Notes: generated by a model from the letters alone, not told the origin. 64,000 nucleotides of DNA from Saccharopolyspora hirsuta (GCF_008630535.1 NZ_VWPH01000006.1:186001-250000); one strand, 5' to 3'. Counted from the first letter of the stretch, positions 16,989-25,107 are shown. Numbers and translations are program-made.

Positions 16989-19900
16989 GTGAGCACGCTG
17001 CAGTTCAAGCGAACGCCACGCCTGGCCGCTCCCAGGCCACCGGGCGGGGAGGTGCACCTCGAACCACCGCCGGAGATCCCGCGGACGATTCCGGGCAACA
17101 TCGTCCAGAAGGTCCTGCCGGCCGTCATGATCGTCGCTTCGCTGGGAATGATGGTCTTCATGCTCCAGCGGGCGCAGAACAACCCGATGATGATGATGAT
17201 GCCGATGATGATGCTCATCTCAACGTTCGGGATGATGGCCGGTGGCGGCAAGGAGGGCAGCCAGAAGAAGGCTGAGATGAACGAGGACCGCAAGGACTAC
17301 CTGCGGTACCTCGGTCAGATGCGGGACCGCGCGCGGGAAGCTGCCGACGAGCAGCGGCTGGCGCGGGAGTGGGTGCACCCGGACCCGCAGACCCTGTGGT
17401 CGCTGGCGGCCGGCCCGAGCCGGCGCATGTGGGAGCGACGCCCGAACGACAACGACTTCTGCCAGGTGCGCGTGGGCCGCGGTTCGCAGCGGCTGGAAAC
17501 CCGCCTGGTGCCGCCGCAGACCGGCCCGGTCGACGAGCTGGAGCCGATCACCACGCTGGCGCTGCGCCGCTTCGTCCGCGCGCACTCGCTGGTGCCGGAC
17601 CTGCCGATCGCCACCTCGCTGCGCGGCTTCGCCGCGGTCGGCCTGCAGGGCGACAAGGAACTGGTGCGGGCGCTGGCCCGCGCGATGGTGTGCCAGCTGG
17701 CCACCTTCCACACCCCCGACGACGTGATCATCGCGGTCGCCAGCAGCGGTCGCGCGCGCACCGAGTGGGAGTGGGTGAAGTGGCTGCCGCACGCCCAGCA
17801 CCCGACCGAGACCGATGGCATCGGCCAGATGCGGCTGATGGCCGGTTCGCTGGCCGCGATCGAGCAGATGCTCTCCGAGCAGCTGGCCGAGCGCCCGCGC
17901 TTCCAGCGCAACGCGGCGCCGCCGGACGGCCAGCCGCACGTCGTGATCATCATCGACGACGCCGAGATCAGCCGCGAGGAGGCGCTCTACGTCGAGGGCG
18001 GCCTGGCGGGCGTCACCATGATCGACCTGTCCGACCTGCTCGGCCAGCTCACCGCGCGCCGCGGCATGCGGATGGTCGTCGAGGAGGACCGGATCGGTGC
18101 CCGCGGCGGCAGCGGTGTCGAGTGGTTCGGCAAGCCGGACTCGCTGACCATGGAGGAGGCCGCGGCGCTGGCCCGCCAGCTGTCCCCGTACCGGGTCGCC
18201 GGTGGCGCGGGCGCGTCGGAGGCGGACAGCGGCGGCTACGAGCCGCTGACCACGCCGCTGAACTACATCGAGCAGCTGGGCCTGGCCGGTGACGTCGTCA
18301 CCTTCGACCTCAACGAGGCCTGGCGGCCGCGGTCCCGCGACGACCTGTACCGCGTCGCGATTGGCCCCGGCGAGCAGGGCGAGATCGTCCACCTGGACAT
18401 CAAGGAGACCGCCTCGGGCGGTATGGGCCCGCACGGCCTGTGCATCGGTGCGACCGGTTCCGGTAAGTCCGAGTTCCTGCGCACCATCGTGCTCGGCCTG
18501 ATCGCCACCCACTCGTCGTCGATGCTCAACTTCGTGCTCGTCGACTTCAAGGGTGGTGCGACCTTCAACGGGTTCGACCCGGCGCCGCACGTGTCGGCGA
18601 ACATCTCGAACCTCGAGGGCGACGGCTCGCTGATCGACCGCATGCAGGACGCGCTGGCCGGTGAGATGAACCGCCGCCAGGAGGTCCTGAACAAGGCGGG
18701 CGCGAAGAACGTCTGGGACTACCGGAAGATGGCCGAGGCGGGCGACGACCGCTGCCAGGAGCCGCTGCCCGCGCTGTTCGTGGTCATCGACGAGTTCTCC
18801 GAGCTGCTGTCCCAGCAGCCGGACTTCGCCGAGCTGTTCGTGATGATCGGTCGTCTGGGCCGATCGCTGCAGGTCCACCTGCTGCTGGCCTCCCAGCGGC
18901 TGGAAGAGGGCAAGCTGCGCGGTCTGGACTCCCACCTGTCGTACCGGATCGGTCTGAAGACCTTTAACGCGGCCGAGTCCCGCGCGGCGATCGGCGTGCC
19001 GGACGCCGCGGACCTCCCGGCCACCGGTGGTCACGGGTACCTGAAGCACCCCAACGGCATGGAGCGGTTCCGCGCCGCGTTCGTGTCCGGGCACGTGCAC
19101 CAGACCAGCGGTCGCCGCCCGGCGATCAAGGGCGCTGCTTCGCCGGTCACCGGTGACAAGATGCCGCGGTTCTTCATCCCGGACTACATCGAGAAGCCGA
19201 AGGAACCGGAGAAGCCGGCGGTCGAAGAGGTCAAGGAGGAGAAGAAGAGCGACCTCGACCCGACCGACTTCCAGATCGTCATCAACAAGGTCCAGGGCCA
19301 GGGCCCGCCCGCCCACCAGGTGTGGCTGCCCCCGCTGGACACCCCGCCGACGCTGGACAGCCTGCTGCCGCCGCTGCAGCAGACCGACGACCGCGGCTAC
19401 ACCGCCGCCGGTTACGCGGGCAGCGGTCGCCTGCAGGTCCCGGTGGGCCTGATCGACGTGCCGTACAACCAGCGCCAGGACCCGATGATCCTCGACCTGA
19501 GCGGTCAGGGCGGGCACGGCGCGATCGTCGGCGGTGTCGGTGCGGGCAAGTCGAACACGGTCCGCGCGATGATCGCCTCGATGGCGCTGACCCACACCCC
19601 GCAGGAGGTGCAGTTCTACTGCATCGACCTCGGTGGTGGTTCCATCGGCGCGCTGCGCGGCCTGCCGCACATGGGTGGCTACGGCACCCGCCGCGACGCG
19701 GACACCGTCCGCCGGTCGATCGCCGAGCTCAAGACGATGATGGCCGAGCGGGAGGCCCGCTTCGCGCAGCACGGCGTCGAGGGCATGAACGACTACCGGA
19801 ACAAGCGCCGTCGCGGTGAGTTCGAGGACGACCCGTTCGGCGACGCGTTCCTGATCATCGACGGCTGGCGGACCTTCCGCGAGGAGTTCGAGGCCCTCGA

Positions 19901-21098
19901 GCAGGACGTGCTGAACCTGGCGGCCAACGGTCTGGCCTACGGCGTGCACGTGTTCGTGACCGCGGCGCGCTGGGCGGAGATCCGCCCGGCGATGAAGGAC
20001 CTGATGCAGACCCGCATCGAGCTGCGGCTGGGTGACCCGAGCGAGTCCGAGATCGACCGCAAGTTCGCGGTGAAGGTGCCGCAGGGGCGGCCGGGTCGCG
20101 GTATGCACGGCTCCAAGCTGCACTTCCTGACCGCGCTGCCCCGCGTGGACTCGGAGAAGATCGGTGACCGGGTCGAGGCGGAGATCGAGCAGGTCAAGCG
20201 GGAGATCGACGAGGGCAAGCCGGTCCGCGCCCCGCGGATGGGCTGGGAGCTCTACAACGACGACGTCTCCGAAGGCGTCGCGGACCTGGTGAACCGGGTC
20301 AAGAGCTCCTGGAAGGGCCGTCCGGCGCCGCAGGTCCGCCTGCTGCCGGAGATGCTGCCGTACCAGCAGCTGCCGCGGCCGGAGCAGCAGCCGAACCCGA
20401 AGCTGGTGCCGATCGGCATCAACGAGGACGGCCTGCACCCGGTGTACCTGGACTTCAACGCCGAGCCGAACTTCTACGCGTTCGGCGAGCGGGAGTCGGG
20501 CAAGACGGCTCTGCTGCGCACGATCATCAAGGGCATCACCGAGCGGTACACGCCGAAGGAAGCGCTCATCCTGCTGGTCGACTACCGGCGCACGATGCTG
20601 GGCTTCCTCAACACCGGCCACCTGCTGGAGTACTCGGTGAGCGCGGACCAGCTCAAGAGCAACGTCAAGGACGTGGTGGGGTCGCTGAAGAAGCGGCTGC
20701 CGGGTCCGGACGTGACGCAGGAGCAGTTGAAGAACCGCTCCTGGTGGAAGGGTCCGGAGCTGTTCGTCATCGTCGACGACTACGAGCTGGTGGCCCCGCA
20801 GGGCAACAACCCGCTGGCGCCGCTGGCGGAGTTCATCCCGACGGCCAGCGACGTGGGTCTGCACATCGTGCTGGCCCGCAACTCCGGTGGCGCGGGTCGC
20901 GCCCTGTACGAGCCGCTGATCGGCAAGATGCGCGAGACGTCGGCCCCGGGTCTGGCGATGAGCGCGAACAAGGACGACGGCCAGCTGGTGGCCAACATCA
21001 AGTCCCGCCAGCTCCCGGCGGGCCGCGGCACCCTGGTGAGCCGCAGCCTGCGGGGTGGTCCGCAGATGATCCAGACGGCGTTCATCCCGCCGGAGTGA
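16989..21098 (+). CDS. eccC: Type VII secretion ATPase EccC (fused EccCa-EccCb)
   Basis: The 1369-residue motor begins STLQFKRTPRLAAPRPPGG and has two membrane helices (about 40-84, the second in an unusually Met-rich NNPMMMMMPMMMLIS) and three FtsK/SpoIIIE ATPase domains. P-loops are GATGSGKSEF (about 486), GGVGAGKSN (about 848) and GERESGKT (about 1166). Walker B segments are ALFVVIDEFSELL, FLIIDGWRTF and LFVIVDDYEL. D1 has the full Walker pair and should be the active motor; D3 probably binds the substrate signal. The gene is one piece, as in ESX-4, not split as in ESX-1. Confidence 0.97.
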   Translation: MSTLQFKRTPRLAAPRPPGGEVHLEPPPEIPRTIPGNIVQKVLPAVMIVASLGMMVFMLQRAQNNPMMMMMPMMMLISTFGMMAGGGKEGSQKKAEMNEDRKDYLRYLGQMRDRAREAADEQRLAREWVHPDPQTLWSLAAGPSRRMWERRPNDNDFCQVRVGRGSQRLETRLVPPQTGPVDELEPITTLALRRFVRAHSLVPDLPIATSLRGFAAVGLQGDKELVRALARAMVCQLATFHTPDDVIIAVASSGRARTEWEWVKWLPHAQHPTETDGIGQMRLMAGSLAAIEQMLSEQLAERPRFQRNAAPPDGQPHVVIIIDDAEISREEALYVEGGLAGVTMIDLSDLLGQLTARRGMRMVVEEDRIGARGGSGVEWFGKPDSLTMEEAAALARQLSPYRVAGGAGASEADSGGYEPLTTPLNYIEQLGLAGDVVTFDLNEAWRPRSRDDLYRVAIGPGEQGEIVHLDIKETASGGMGPHGLCIGATGSGKSEFLRTIVLGLIATHSSSMLNFVLVDFKGGATFNGFDPAPHVSANISNLEGDGSLIDRMQDALAGEMNRRQEVLNKAGAKNVWDYRKMAEAGDDRCQEPLPALFVVIDEFSELLSQQPDFAELFVMIGRLGRSLQVHLLLASQRLEEGKLRGLDSHLSYRIGLKTFNAAESRAAIGVPDAADLPATGGHGYLKHPNGMERFRAAFVSGHVHQTSGRRPAIKGAASPVTGDKMPRFFIPDYIEKPKEPEKPAVEEVKEEKKSDLDPTDFQIVINKVQGQGPPAHQVWLPPLDTPPTLDSLLPPLQQTDDRGYTAAGYAGSGRLQVPVGLIDVPYNQRQDPMILDLSGQGGHGAIVGGVGAGKSNTVRAMIASMALTHTPQEVQFYCIDLGGGSIGALRGLPHMGGYGTRRDADTVRRSIAELKTMMAEREARFAQHGVEGMNDYRNKRRRGEFEDDPFGDAFLIIDGWRTFREEFEALEQDVLNLAANGLAYGVHVFVTAARWAEIRPAMKDLMQTRIELRLGDPSESEIDRKFAVKVPQGRPGRGMHGSKLHFLTALPRVDSEKIGDRVEAEIEQVKREIDEGKPVRAPRMGWELYNDDVSEGVADLVNRVKSSWKGRPAPQVRLLPEMLPYQQLPRPEQQPNPKLVPIGINEDGLHPVYLDFNAEPNFYAFGERESGKTALLRTIIKGITERYTPKEALILLVDYRRTMLGFLNTGHLLEYSVSADQLKSNVKDVVGSLKKRLPGPDVTQEQLKNRSWWKGPELFVIVDDYELVAPQGNNPLAPLAEFIPTASDVGLHIVLARNSGGAGRALYEPLIGKMRETSAPGLAMSANKDDGQLVANIKSRQLPAGRGTLVSRSLRGGPQMIQTAFIPPE

Positions 21099-21117
21099 TC
21101 GTCACGGTCTGATCAGG

Positions 21118-21154
21118 AGAAGCCCTCCTCGGCCTCGGCCGGGGAGGGCTTCTT
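21118..21154 (+). terminator. Terminator after eccC
   Basis: AGAAGCCCTCC pairs with GGAGGGCTTCTT around a G+C-rich loop, followed by T-rich sequence, 20 bp after the eccC stop. Confidence 0.85.
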
Positions 21155-21203
21155 CCGTTCTCCGGCAGGGTCTTCCGCTGCTGTGCCGGGACCGGATGTC
21201 CCC

Positions 21204-21342
21204 GATTTCAATGGAAATCAGGTCTTCGACTTCAATGGAAGTTGCGCACCATCGGTGCGTCGGGCGCCCGACACGCGGACGGTGCGTCCGGGTTTCGTGC
21301 GATTTCAATGGAAATCGGACGTCCGATTTCCATTGAAATCGC
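21204..21342 (-). repeat. Family A composite element, third copy
   Basis: A perfect 44-bp palindrome (21299-21342) is joined by 54 bases containing the central palindrome CGTCGGGCGCCCGACACG (about 21258-21276) to two direct units, GATTTCAATGGAAATC (21204-21219) and GACTTCAATGGAAGTT (21228-21243). In the second unit both arms changed together, keeping the pairing. The block lies between convergent eccC and arsR. Confidence 0.85.
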
Positions 21343-21353
21343 GGCACGACGGG

Positions 21354-21680
21354 TCAGGACGGGCGGTGCTCGTACCCGGCGAGGACGGATTCGAGCAGGC
21401 CGGGGAAACGAGCGGCCAGGTCCTCGCGGCGGATCTCCACCCAGCGGTTCCGGCCGTTGACGAAGGTCGTGGTCAGCCCGGCCTCGCGCAGCACCCGCCA
21501 GTGGTGGGAGAGCGTCGGCGCGCTGACGTCGACGTCGTACGCGTCCAGCGAGCACACCGCCGGTTCGGTCTCCTGGCTGAGCGCGTGGATCAGTTCGAGC
21601 CGCACCGGATCGGCCAGGGCGTGCAGGACCTTCACGATGTCGAGGTCGTCGCGTCCGGGCTGCGGGAGGGTGCGCGTCAC
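21354..21680 (-). CDS. ArsR-family HTH repressor
   Basis: The 108-residue protein has the ArsR winged helix: LHALADPVRLELIHALSQ, SAPTLSHHWRVLREAGL, FVNGRNRWVEIRREDL. No clear metal-binding Cys cluster is present (a single CSLDAYD), so it may sense a drug or another ligand. The GTG at 21680, with AAGGAAG upstream, is chosen over the ATG at 21734 because it gives the usual ArsR length and leaves the inverted-repeat operator outside the gene. It probably represses the divergent MFS transporter. Confidence 0.82.
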   Translation of the reverse strand: MTRTLPQPGRDDLDIVKVLHALADPVRLELIHALSQETEPAVCSLDAYDVDVSAPTLSHHWRVLREAGLTTTFVNGRNRWVEIRREDLAARFPGLLESVLAGYEHRPS

Positions 21681-21708
21681 GAGCGGCGAGTCTACTTCCT
21701 TCGATAGT

Positions 21709-21765
21709 TTGACAATCATCGAATAGTTGACCATGATCGTGCCTCGTGACTATTCGACGATCATC
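21709..21765 (+). promoter_or_regulatory. ArsR/MFS promoter with inverted-repeat operator
   Basis: TTGACA (21709-21714) and CATGAT (21732-21737) are spaced by 17 bp, which would start transcription at about the MFS GTG (21746), a leaderless mRNA. GACAATCATCGAATAGT (21711-21727) and ACTATTCGACGATCATC (21749-21765) are near-perfect inverted repeats flanking the -10, the expected layout for an ArsR operator. Confidence 0.6.
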
Positions 21766-22936
21766 AAATGATCGGTTGCGGCTGAGCACGCTGGTCGTGC
21801 TCGCGGTGGGCACCTTCGCGGTCGGCGCGGACGGCTTCATCCTCAACGGGCTGCTGCCCGAGATCGCCCGCGACCTGAGCGTCCCGGAGTCGGTCGCGGG
21901 CCAGCTCACGACGATCTTCGCGGTGACGTACGCGGTGGGTTCGCCGGCGATCGCCTCGGCGACGGGGACCTGGGACAGGCGGGTGCTGCTGGGCGTCGGC
22001 CTCGCGCTGTTCACGGTCGGGATGGCCGGGCAGGCGCTGGGCACGACCTTCGCGGTGGTGGCGGTGGCCCGGGTGCTGGCGGCGCTCGGCGCGGCGGCGT
22101 TCCAGGCGAACGCCTACGCGGTGGCCGGTGCGCTCGCGGCTCCGGAGCAGCGCGGCCGGGCGCTGGCGACGGTCGCGGCGGGGATGACGGTGTCCACGGT
22201 GCTCGGCGTTCCGCTCGGGGTGCTGGGCGGGCAGTGGTTCGGCTGGCGCGCTGTCATGTGGCTGATCGGCGCGGTCGGGGTGCTGGTGGCGATCGCGATC
22301 CCGACCCTGCCGCGGGTGCAGCTGCCGGTGGTGCGGTTGCGGGAGCGGATGGCCGTCCTGGTGCGCCCGGCTGTGCTGCAGGTCCTGCTGATCACTGTCG
22401 TCGGCATGTTCGCGAGCTTCACGGTCTTCGCGTACCTGCCGCTGCTGCTCGGTTCCGCCGCGCCCGGCGCGGTGCTGTCCTGGGTGCTGGCGACCTTCGG
22501 CGTCGGCCAGGTGGTGGGGAACTCGCTGTCCGGCCGCGGCACGGACGGCTTCGGCGCGAAGCCGGTGCTGCTGCTCTCGCTGGGTGGCATGGCCCTGGTG
22601 TTCGCCCTGCTCAACTGGGCTGCGCTGACCTTCCCGACGACCCTCGTGATCGGCTTCGGAGCGGGCGCGTTCAGCGGCATGCTGATGGTCCCGCAGCAGC
22701 ACCGCCTCTACGAGCTGGCCCCGGACACCCCGACGGTGGCGCTCGGCCTGAACGGCTCGGCGATCTACGTCGGAGCGGGCCTCGGCTCGGCGATCGGCGG
22801 AACGGTCCTGGCGACAGCGGGAATTCCCTGGCTGGCCCCGACAGCAGCGGCGGTCGCCGTTCTGGGCCTCGTCCTCACCCTCGTCACCGCGAACCGCCGC
22901 GCCCCGGCGGCCCCGAAACCCCGAGTAGCGGCCTGA
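21746..22936 (+). CDS. MFS transporter, DHA1-type drug efflux
   Basis: The 396-residue protein has twelve hydrophobic segments and DHA1 features: FAVGADGFILNGLLPEIARD in helix 1, TYAVGSPAIASATGTWDRR between helices 2 and 3, and a proline-rich motif-C region (VLGVPLGVLGGQWFGWRAVM). It resembles AraJ/CmlR-like exporters; the substrate is unknown. The divergent ArsR-type gene is its likely regulator. GTG at 21746 may be leaderless; a TTG at 21776 is an alternative. Confidence 0.87.
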   Translation: MTIRRSSNDRLRLSTLVVLAVGTFAVGADGFILNGLLPEIARDLSVPESVAGQLTTIFAVTYAVGSPAIASATGTWDRRVLLGVGLALFTVGMAGQALGTTFAVVAVARVLAALGAAAFQANAYAVAGALAAPEQRGRALATVAAGMTVSTVLGVPLGVLGGQWFGWRAVMWLIGAVGVLVAIAIPTLPRVQLPVVRLRERMAVLVRPAVLQVLLITVVGMFASFTVFAYLPLLLGSAAPGAVLSWVLATFGVGQVVGNSLSGRGTDGFGAKPVLLLSLGGMALVFALLNWAALTFPTTLVIGFGAGAFSGMLMVPQQHRLYELAPDTPTVALGLNGSAIYVGAGLGSAIGGTVLATAGIPWLAPTAAAVAVLGLVLTLVTANRRAPAAPKPRVAA

Positions 22937-22981
22937 CCGGTGACGTGTGCCTGAACTCCTCCCCGTAGCAGGGGAAACGGT

Positions 22982-23068
22982 GGCCGGGCGCGGGGAGGGG
23001 GTCGCGCCCGGCCGCCGGGGTGGGCCGGTGCGGCTGGTGGCCGGGGGATCGTCGAGCCGCACCGGCCC
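22982..23068. terminator. Two strong G+C hairpins after the MFS gene
   Basis: GGCCGGGCGCG/CGCGCCCGGCC (22982-23013) and GGGCCGGTGCGGCT/AGCCGCACCGGCCC (23022-23068) are perfect stems of 11 and 14 bp. Neither has a T-run. They probably end or protect the MFS transcript. Confidence 0.55.
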
Positions 23069-23085
23069 GGCCTTGGGTGGTGGGT

Positions 23086-23137
23086 GGGGTCGTGAGTGCG
23101 TAACAGTGTTCGAACACTGTTACGCACTCACGACCCC
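23086..23137. repeat. Family D stem-loop, perfect 52-bp palindrome
   Basis: The sequence is its own reverse complement over 52 bases, reading GGGGTCGTGAGTGCGTAACA at each end and centred between 23111 and 23112 (GTTC/GAAC). It has the CGTGAGTG ends of family D but no loop. Confidence 0.85.
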
Positions 23138-23163
23138 TTTCACCTGCCTGTGGAGGACGTTTT

Positions 23164-23484
23164 TCACGTGCGGAGGTGGTGGCGGCCGGTGGGGTGGTCG
23201 TCGGGGTCGAATGCTGGGAACTCGGGTTGTGGTGGTGCTGGTGGTTGGGCTGGTTGCGCTGGGGGTATCGGTGGGTGTTCGCGGTGGCGGGGTCCTGGGG
23301 TGGCCGCGGTGGTGCGTTCGTTTTCGATGTCGGCGATGAGGTGCCAGACGGTGTATTCGCCGTCGCCTGTTCCCGCGTGCTGGCCCGCTGCGAATCTCAG
23401 ACCTCCGAACGGGACCTGGGTGGCGATCATCGCCAGGAGCAGGACGTTGAACAGGACGAAGGTGCTGAGCTGGATCCAGAACAT
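23164..23484 (-). CDS. Small single-pass membrane protein, Pro-rich tail
   Basis: The 106-residue product begins MFWIQLSTFVLFNVLLLAMI, one membrane helix, then a short soluble stretch (GEYTVWHLIADIENERT) and a proline-rich tail ending RHHLRT. I do not recognise the family. An AAAAAGGAAC site precedes the ATG. It lies 3' of the zinc-finger gene on the same strand, with a family D stem-loop between them. Confidence 0.6.
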   Translation of the reverse strand: MFWIQLSTFVLFNVLLLAMIATQVPFGGLRFAAGQHAGTGDGEYTVWHLIADIENERTTAATPGPRHREHPPIPPAQPAQPPAPPQPEFPAFDPDDHPTGRHHLRT

Positions 23485-23524
23485 GAGGATGGGTGTTCCT
23501 TTTTCTTGGTGTGGCTGGTCAGGG

Positions 23525-23570
23525 TTCGTGAGCGGGGATGGCCGTAAGGGCGGCCATCCCCGCTCACGAA
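23525..23570. repeat. Family D stem-loop overlapping the zinc-finger stop codon
   Basis: TTCGTGAGCGGGGATGGCCG and its exact complement form a 20-bp stem with loop TAAGGG. The stop codon TGA (minus strand, 23566-23564) of the zinc-finger gene is inside the stem. Confidence 0.85.
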
Positions 23571-23779
23571 TGCGTGTCGGCGAGCAGGCGCCAGCAGGTC
23601 ATGCAGGACTTCTCACGGATCCAGTCCACTTCGGACCGGTCATGCAGCTCCGAGGCATCGGTCTTCGCCCCGCAGTAGGCCTCGACCCGCCCATCCGGTG
23701 GGGCTTTCGTTGCCGCGATGGGAAAAGCGTGACGGCCACCCGTGACCGGACGCCACACGTACGTCAAGAAACCAGACAT
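23564..23779 (-). CDS. Small putative zinc-binding protein (zf-HC3-like)
   Basis: The 71-residue protein (MSGFLTYVWRPVTGGRHAFP .. ) has a Cys in AYCGAKT and a CMTC pair with His near the end (EKSCMTCWRLLADTHS), enough for a small zinc site. Proteins of this kind commonly sit beside XRE-DUF5753 and DUF397 genes in Pseudonocardiaceae. The ATG at 23779 is favoured by a GGGAG site 6 nt upstream. It is divergent from the XRE regulator. Confidence 0.7.
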   Translation of the reverse strand: MSGFLTYVWRPVTGGRHAFPIAATKAPPDGRVEAYCGAKTDASELHDRSEVDWIREKSCMTCWRLLADTHS

Positions 23780-23804
23780 CCCGACTCCCTTCGATCCGGA
23801 TGCG

Positions 23805-23837
23805 GCAAGTCTTGCAATCATCAGCAAGGCTTGCAAT
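23805..23837. promoter_or_regulatory. Tandem palindromic operator upstream of the XRE gene
   Basis: GCAAGTCTTGCAAT (23805-23818) and GCAAGGCTTGCAAT (23824-23837) are two copies, 19 bp apart (about two helical turns), each containing GCAAG-N-CTTGC. They lie between the zinc-finger and XRE genes and are a good candidate autoregulatory operator. Confidence 0.6.
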
Positions 23838-23889
23838 TACCCGATCGAGCGGGATCAACTTTGCGGGGGTGAGCCCGTAATCTGTGTCT

Positions 23890-24732
23890 ATGCAGGACAC
23901 ACCTCGGGCGAGGGCATTGGCGAAAGAGCTTCGCGCTGCGCGCAATGCGGCTGGTGCAACGATGCGGCAGGTCGGTGACGTGCTGGGGTGGTCCGAGGCG
24001 AAGGTCAGCCGTTTCGAAACCGCGCAGCGGGGCTTGAACCTGGAGACGACCAAGGCGTTCCTGGATGCGCTCTCGGTTACCGGCGTGAAGCGGGATCGAC
24101 TGCTGAAGATGGCCCGCGAGCTCGATCAGCCGGTCTGGTGGGAGTTCGGCGGCGGTGTTCCTGTGCAGCTGAGCGAGCTCGCGGACGCGGAGAGCAGGGC
24201 AACCCGCATCACCTCGGTTGCGGAGATCCGAATTCCTGGCCTGTTGCAGACGCGGGAGCACACGCGGGCACTGCTGGCCGCCTTCGGAGTCGAGCCCGAC
24301 GATCGTGTTGAGCAGCTGGTTGCGATTCGTCAGGTCCGCCAAGGGATCCTGACCAAGTCCGACCCGGTGGAGTACGAGGCGATCCTTGACGAAGCGGTGC
24401 TCTGTCGAGCTGTTGGCGGCGGAAGGTCGATGGCGGAACAGCTTGATGAGCTGGTCAGAGTCGCATCCCGTGACAACATCACCATCCGAATCGTCCCGTT
24501 CTCCGCTGGTGAGCACACCGGTCTGGACGGGGGCTTTCATCTGCTTGAGTTCGTGAGTTCACGTCCAGTGGTCCACCTGGAGCAGCGCCGTTGCGGAGTG
24601 TTCCTGGATGACCCGGATGACGTAGCCCCGTTCGTGCAGGCCCGGTCTACGCTGCGTCAGACAGCGTTGGGGCCGGATGACTCCCTTGAGCTCATCTCGA
24701 CCTACGCGAGGCGGCACGAGCGCGAAGGGTGA
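23890..24732 (+). CDS. XRE-family HTH regulator with DUF5753 domain
   Basis: Residues 5-65 are an XRE helix-turn-helix (ALAKELRAARNAAGATMRQV, LGWSEAKVSRFETAQRG). The rest is the DUF5753 sensor-like domain (IRIPGLLQTREHTRALLAAF, LVAIRQVRQGILTKSDP, AILDEAVLCRAVGG, VPFSAGEHTGLDGGFHLLEF). In actinobacteria such proteins pair with a downstream DUF397 protein in regulatory switches related to WhiJ. ATG 23890 is used; a GTG two codons earlier is possible. The DUF397 gene follows 6 bp later. Confidence 0.9.
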   Translation: MQDTPRARALAKELRAARNAAGATMRQVGDVLGWSEAKVSRFETAQRGLNLETTKAFLDALSVTGVKRDRLLKMARELDQPVWWEFGGGVPVQLSELADAESRATRITSVAEIRIPGLLQTREHTRALLAAFGVEPDDRVEQLVAIRQVRQGILTKSDPVEYEAILDEAVLCRAVGGGRSMAEQLDELVRVASRDNITIRIVPFSAGEHTGLDGGFHLLEFVSSRPVVHLEQRRCGVFLDDPDDVAPFVQARSTLRQTALGPDDSLELISTYARRHEREG

Positions 24733-24738
24733 GCCTTG

Positions 24739-24972
24739 ATGGACGCGATCAACTGGCGGAAATCGAGCTACAGCGGCAGCCAGTCTGAATGCGTTGAAGT
24801 GGGTTGGTCGAAGTCCTCTTACAGCGGAAGCACGTCCAACTGCGTCGAGGTGGCGTTGGAGCCTGAGGTGGTCGGGGTTCGGGACTCGAAGGATCCGGGT
24901 GGGGCCGTGTTGGCGTTCCCCCGGCGGCAGTGGATGGCCTTCGTCTCAGGGCTGCGGGATCGCCGCAGGTAG
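24739..24972 (+). CDS. DUF397 protein with a duplicated motif
   Basis: DUF397 proteins are small partners of XRE-DUF5753 regulators. Here the opening motif is present twice in tandem: WRKSSYSGSQSECVEV then WSKSSYSGSTSNCVEV, followed by the usual VGVRDSKDPGGAVLAFPRRQ and W..F. Usual members have one copy, so this 77-residue protein carries an internal duplication of about 17 residues. Confidence 0.88.
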   Translation: MDAINWRKSSYSGSQSECVEVGWSKSSYSGSTSNCVEVALEPEVVGVRDSKDPGGAVLAFPRRQWMAFVSGLRDRRR

Positions 24973-25040
24973 GTAAGGCCGTCCGGGCGGTTCGCGGAAG
25001 AAGTTTCGCGAACCTTGTCCACCTTCGGGACGCCCTCTTG

Positions 25041-25090
25041 TACCCTCTGCAATCGTGATCACACCAGTGTGTGACCTGCAATGATCACGA
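25041..25090 (+). promoter_or_regulatory. Candidate control region of the 25108-28319 secretion cassette
   Basis: TACCCT (25041-25046) is a possible -10. Downstream, TGCAATCGTGATCAC (25048-25062) and TGCAATGATCACG (25077-25089) are imperfect direct repeats around the palindrome TCACAC-CAGT-GTGTGA (25059-25074). The TGCAAT core recurs in the XRE operator 1.2 kb upstream. Confidence 0.4.
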
Positions 25091-25107
25091 AGGGGTAGGG
25101 GGACTCC

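Noticed and set aside
17220-20864. Very long open reading frame on the minus strand across eccC
   Set aside because: It is the antisense of a well-supported ATPase gene, has no domain, and long open antisense frames are expected at this G+C content.
21734-21745. ArsR gene starting at the ATG at 21734
   Set aside because: It would put the operator inside the gene and make the protein about 18 residues longer than usual; GTG 21680 has a ribosome-binding site.
25028-25100. tRNA or attachment site around the short inverted repeats
   Set aside because: No cloverleaf, no anticodon arm and no integrase gene in the window.
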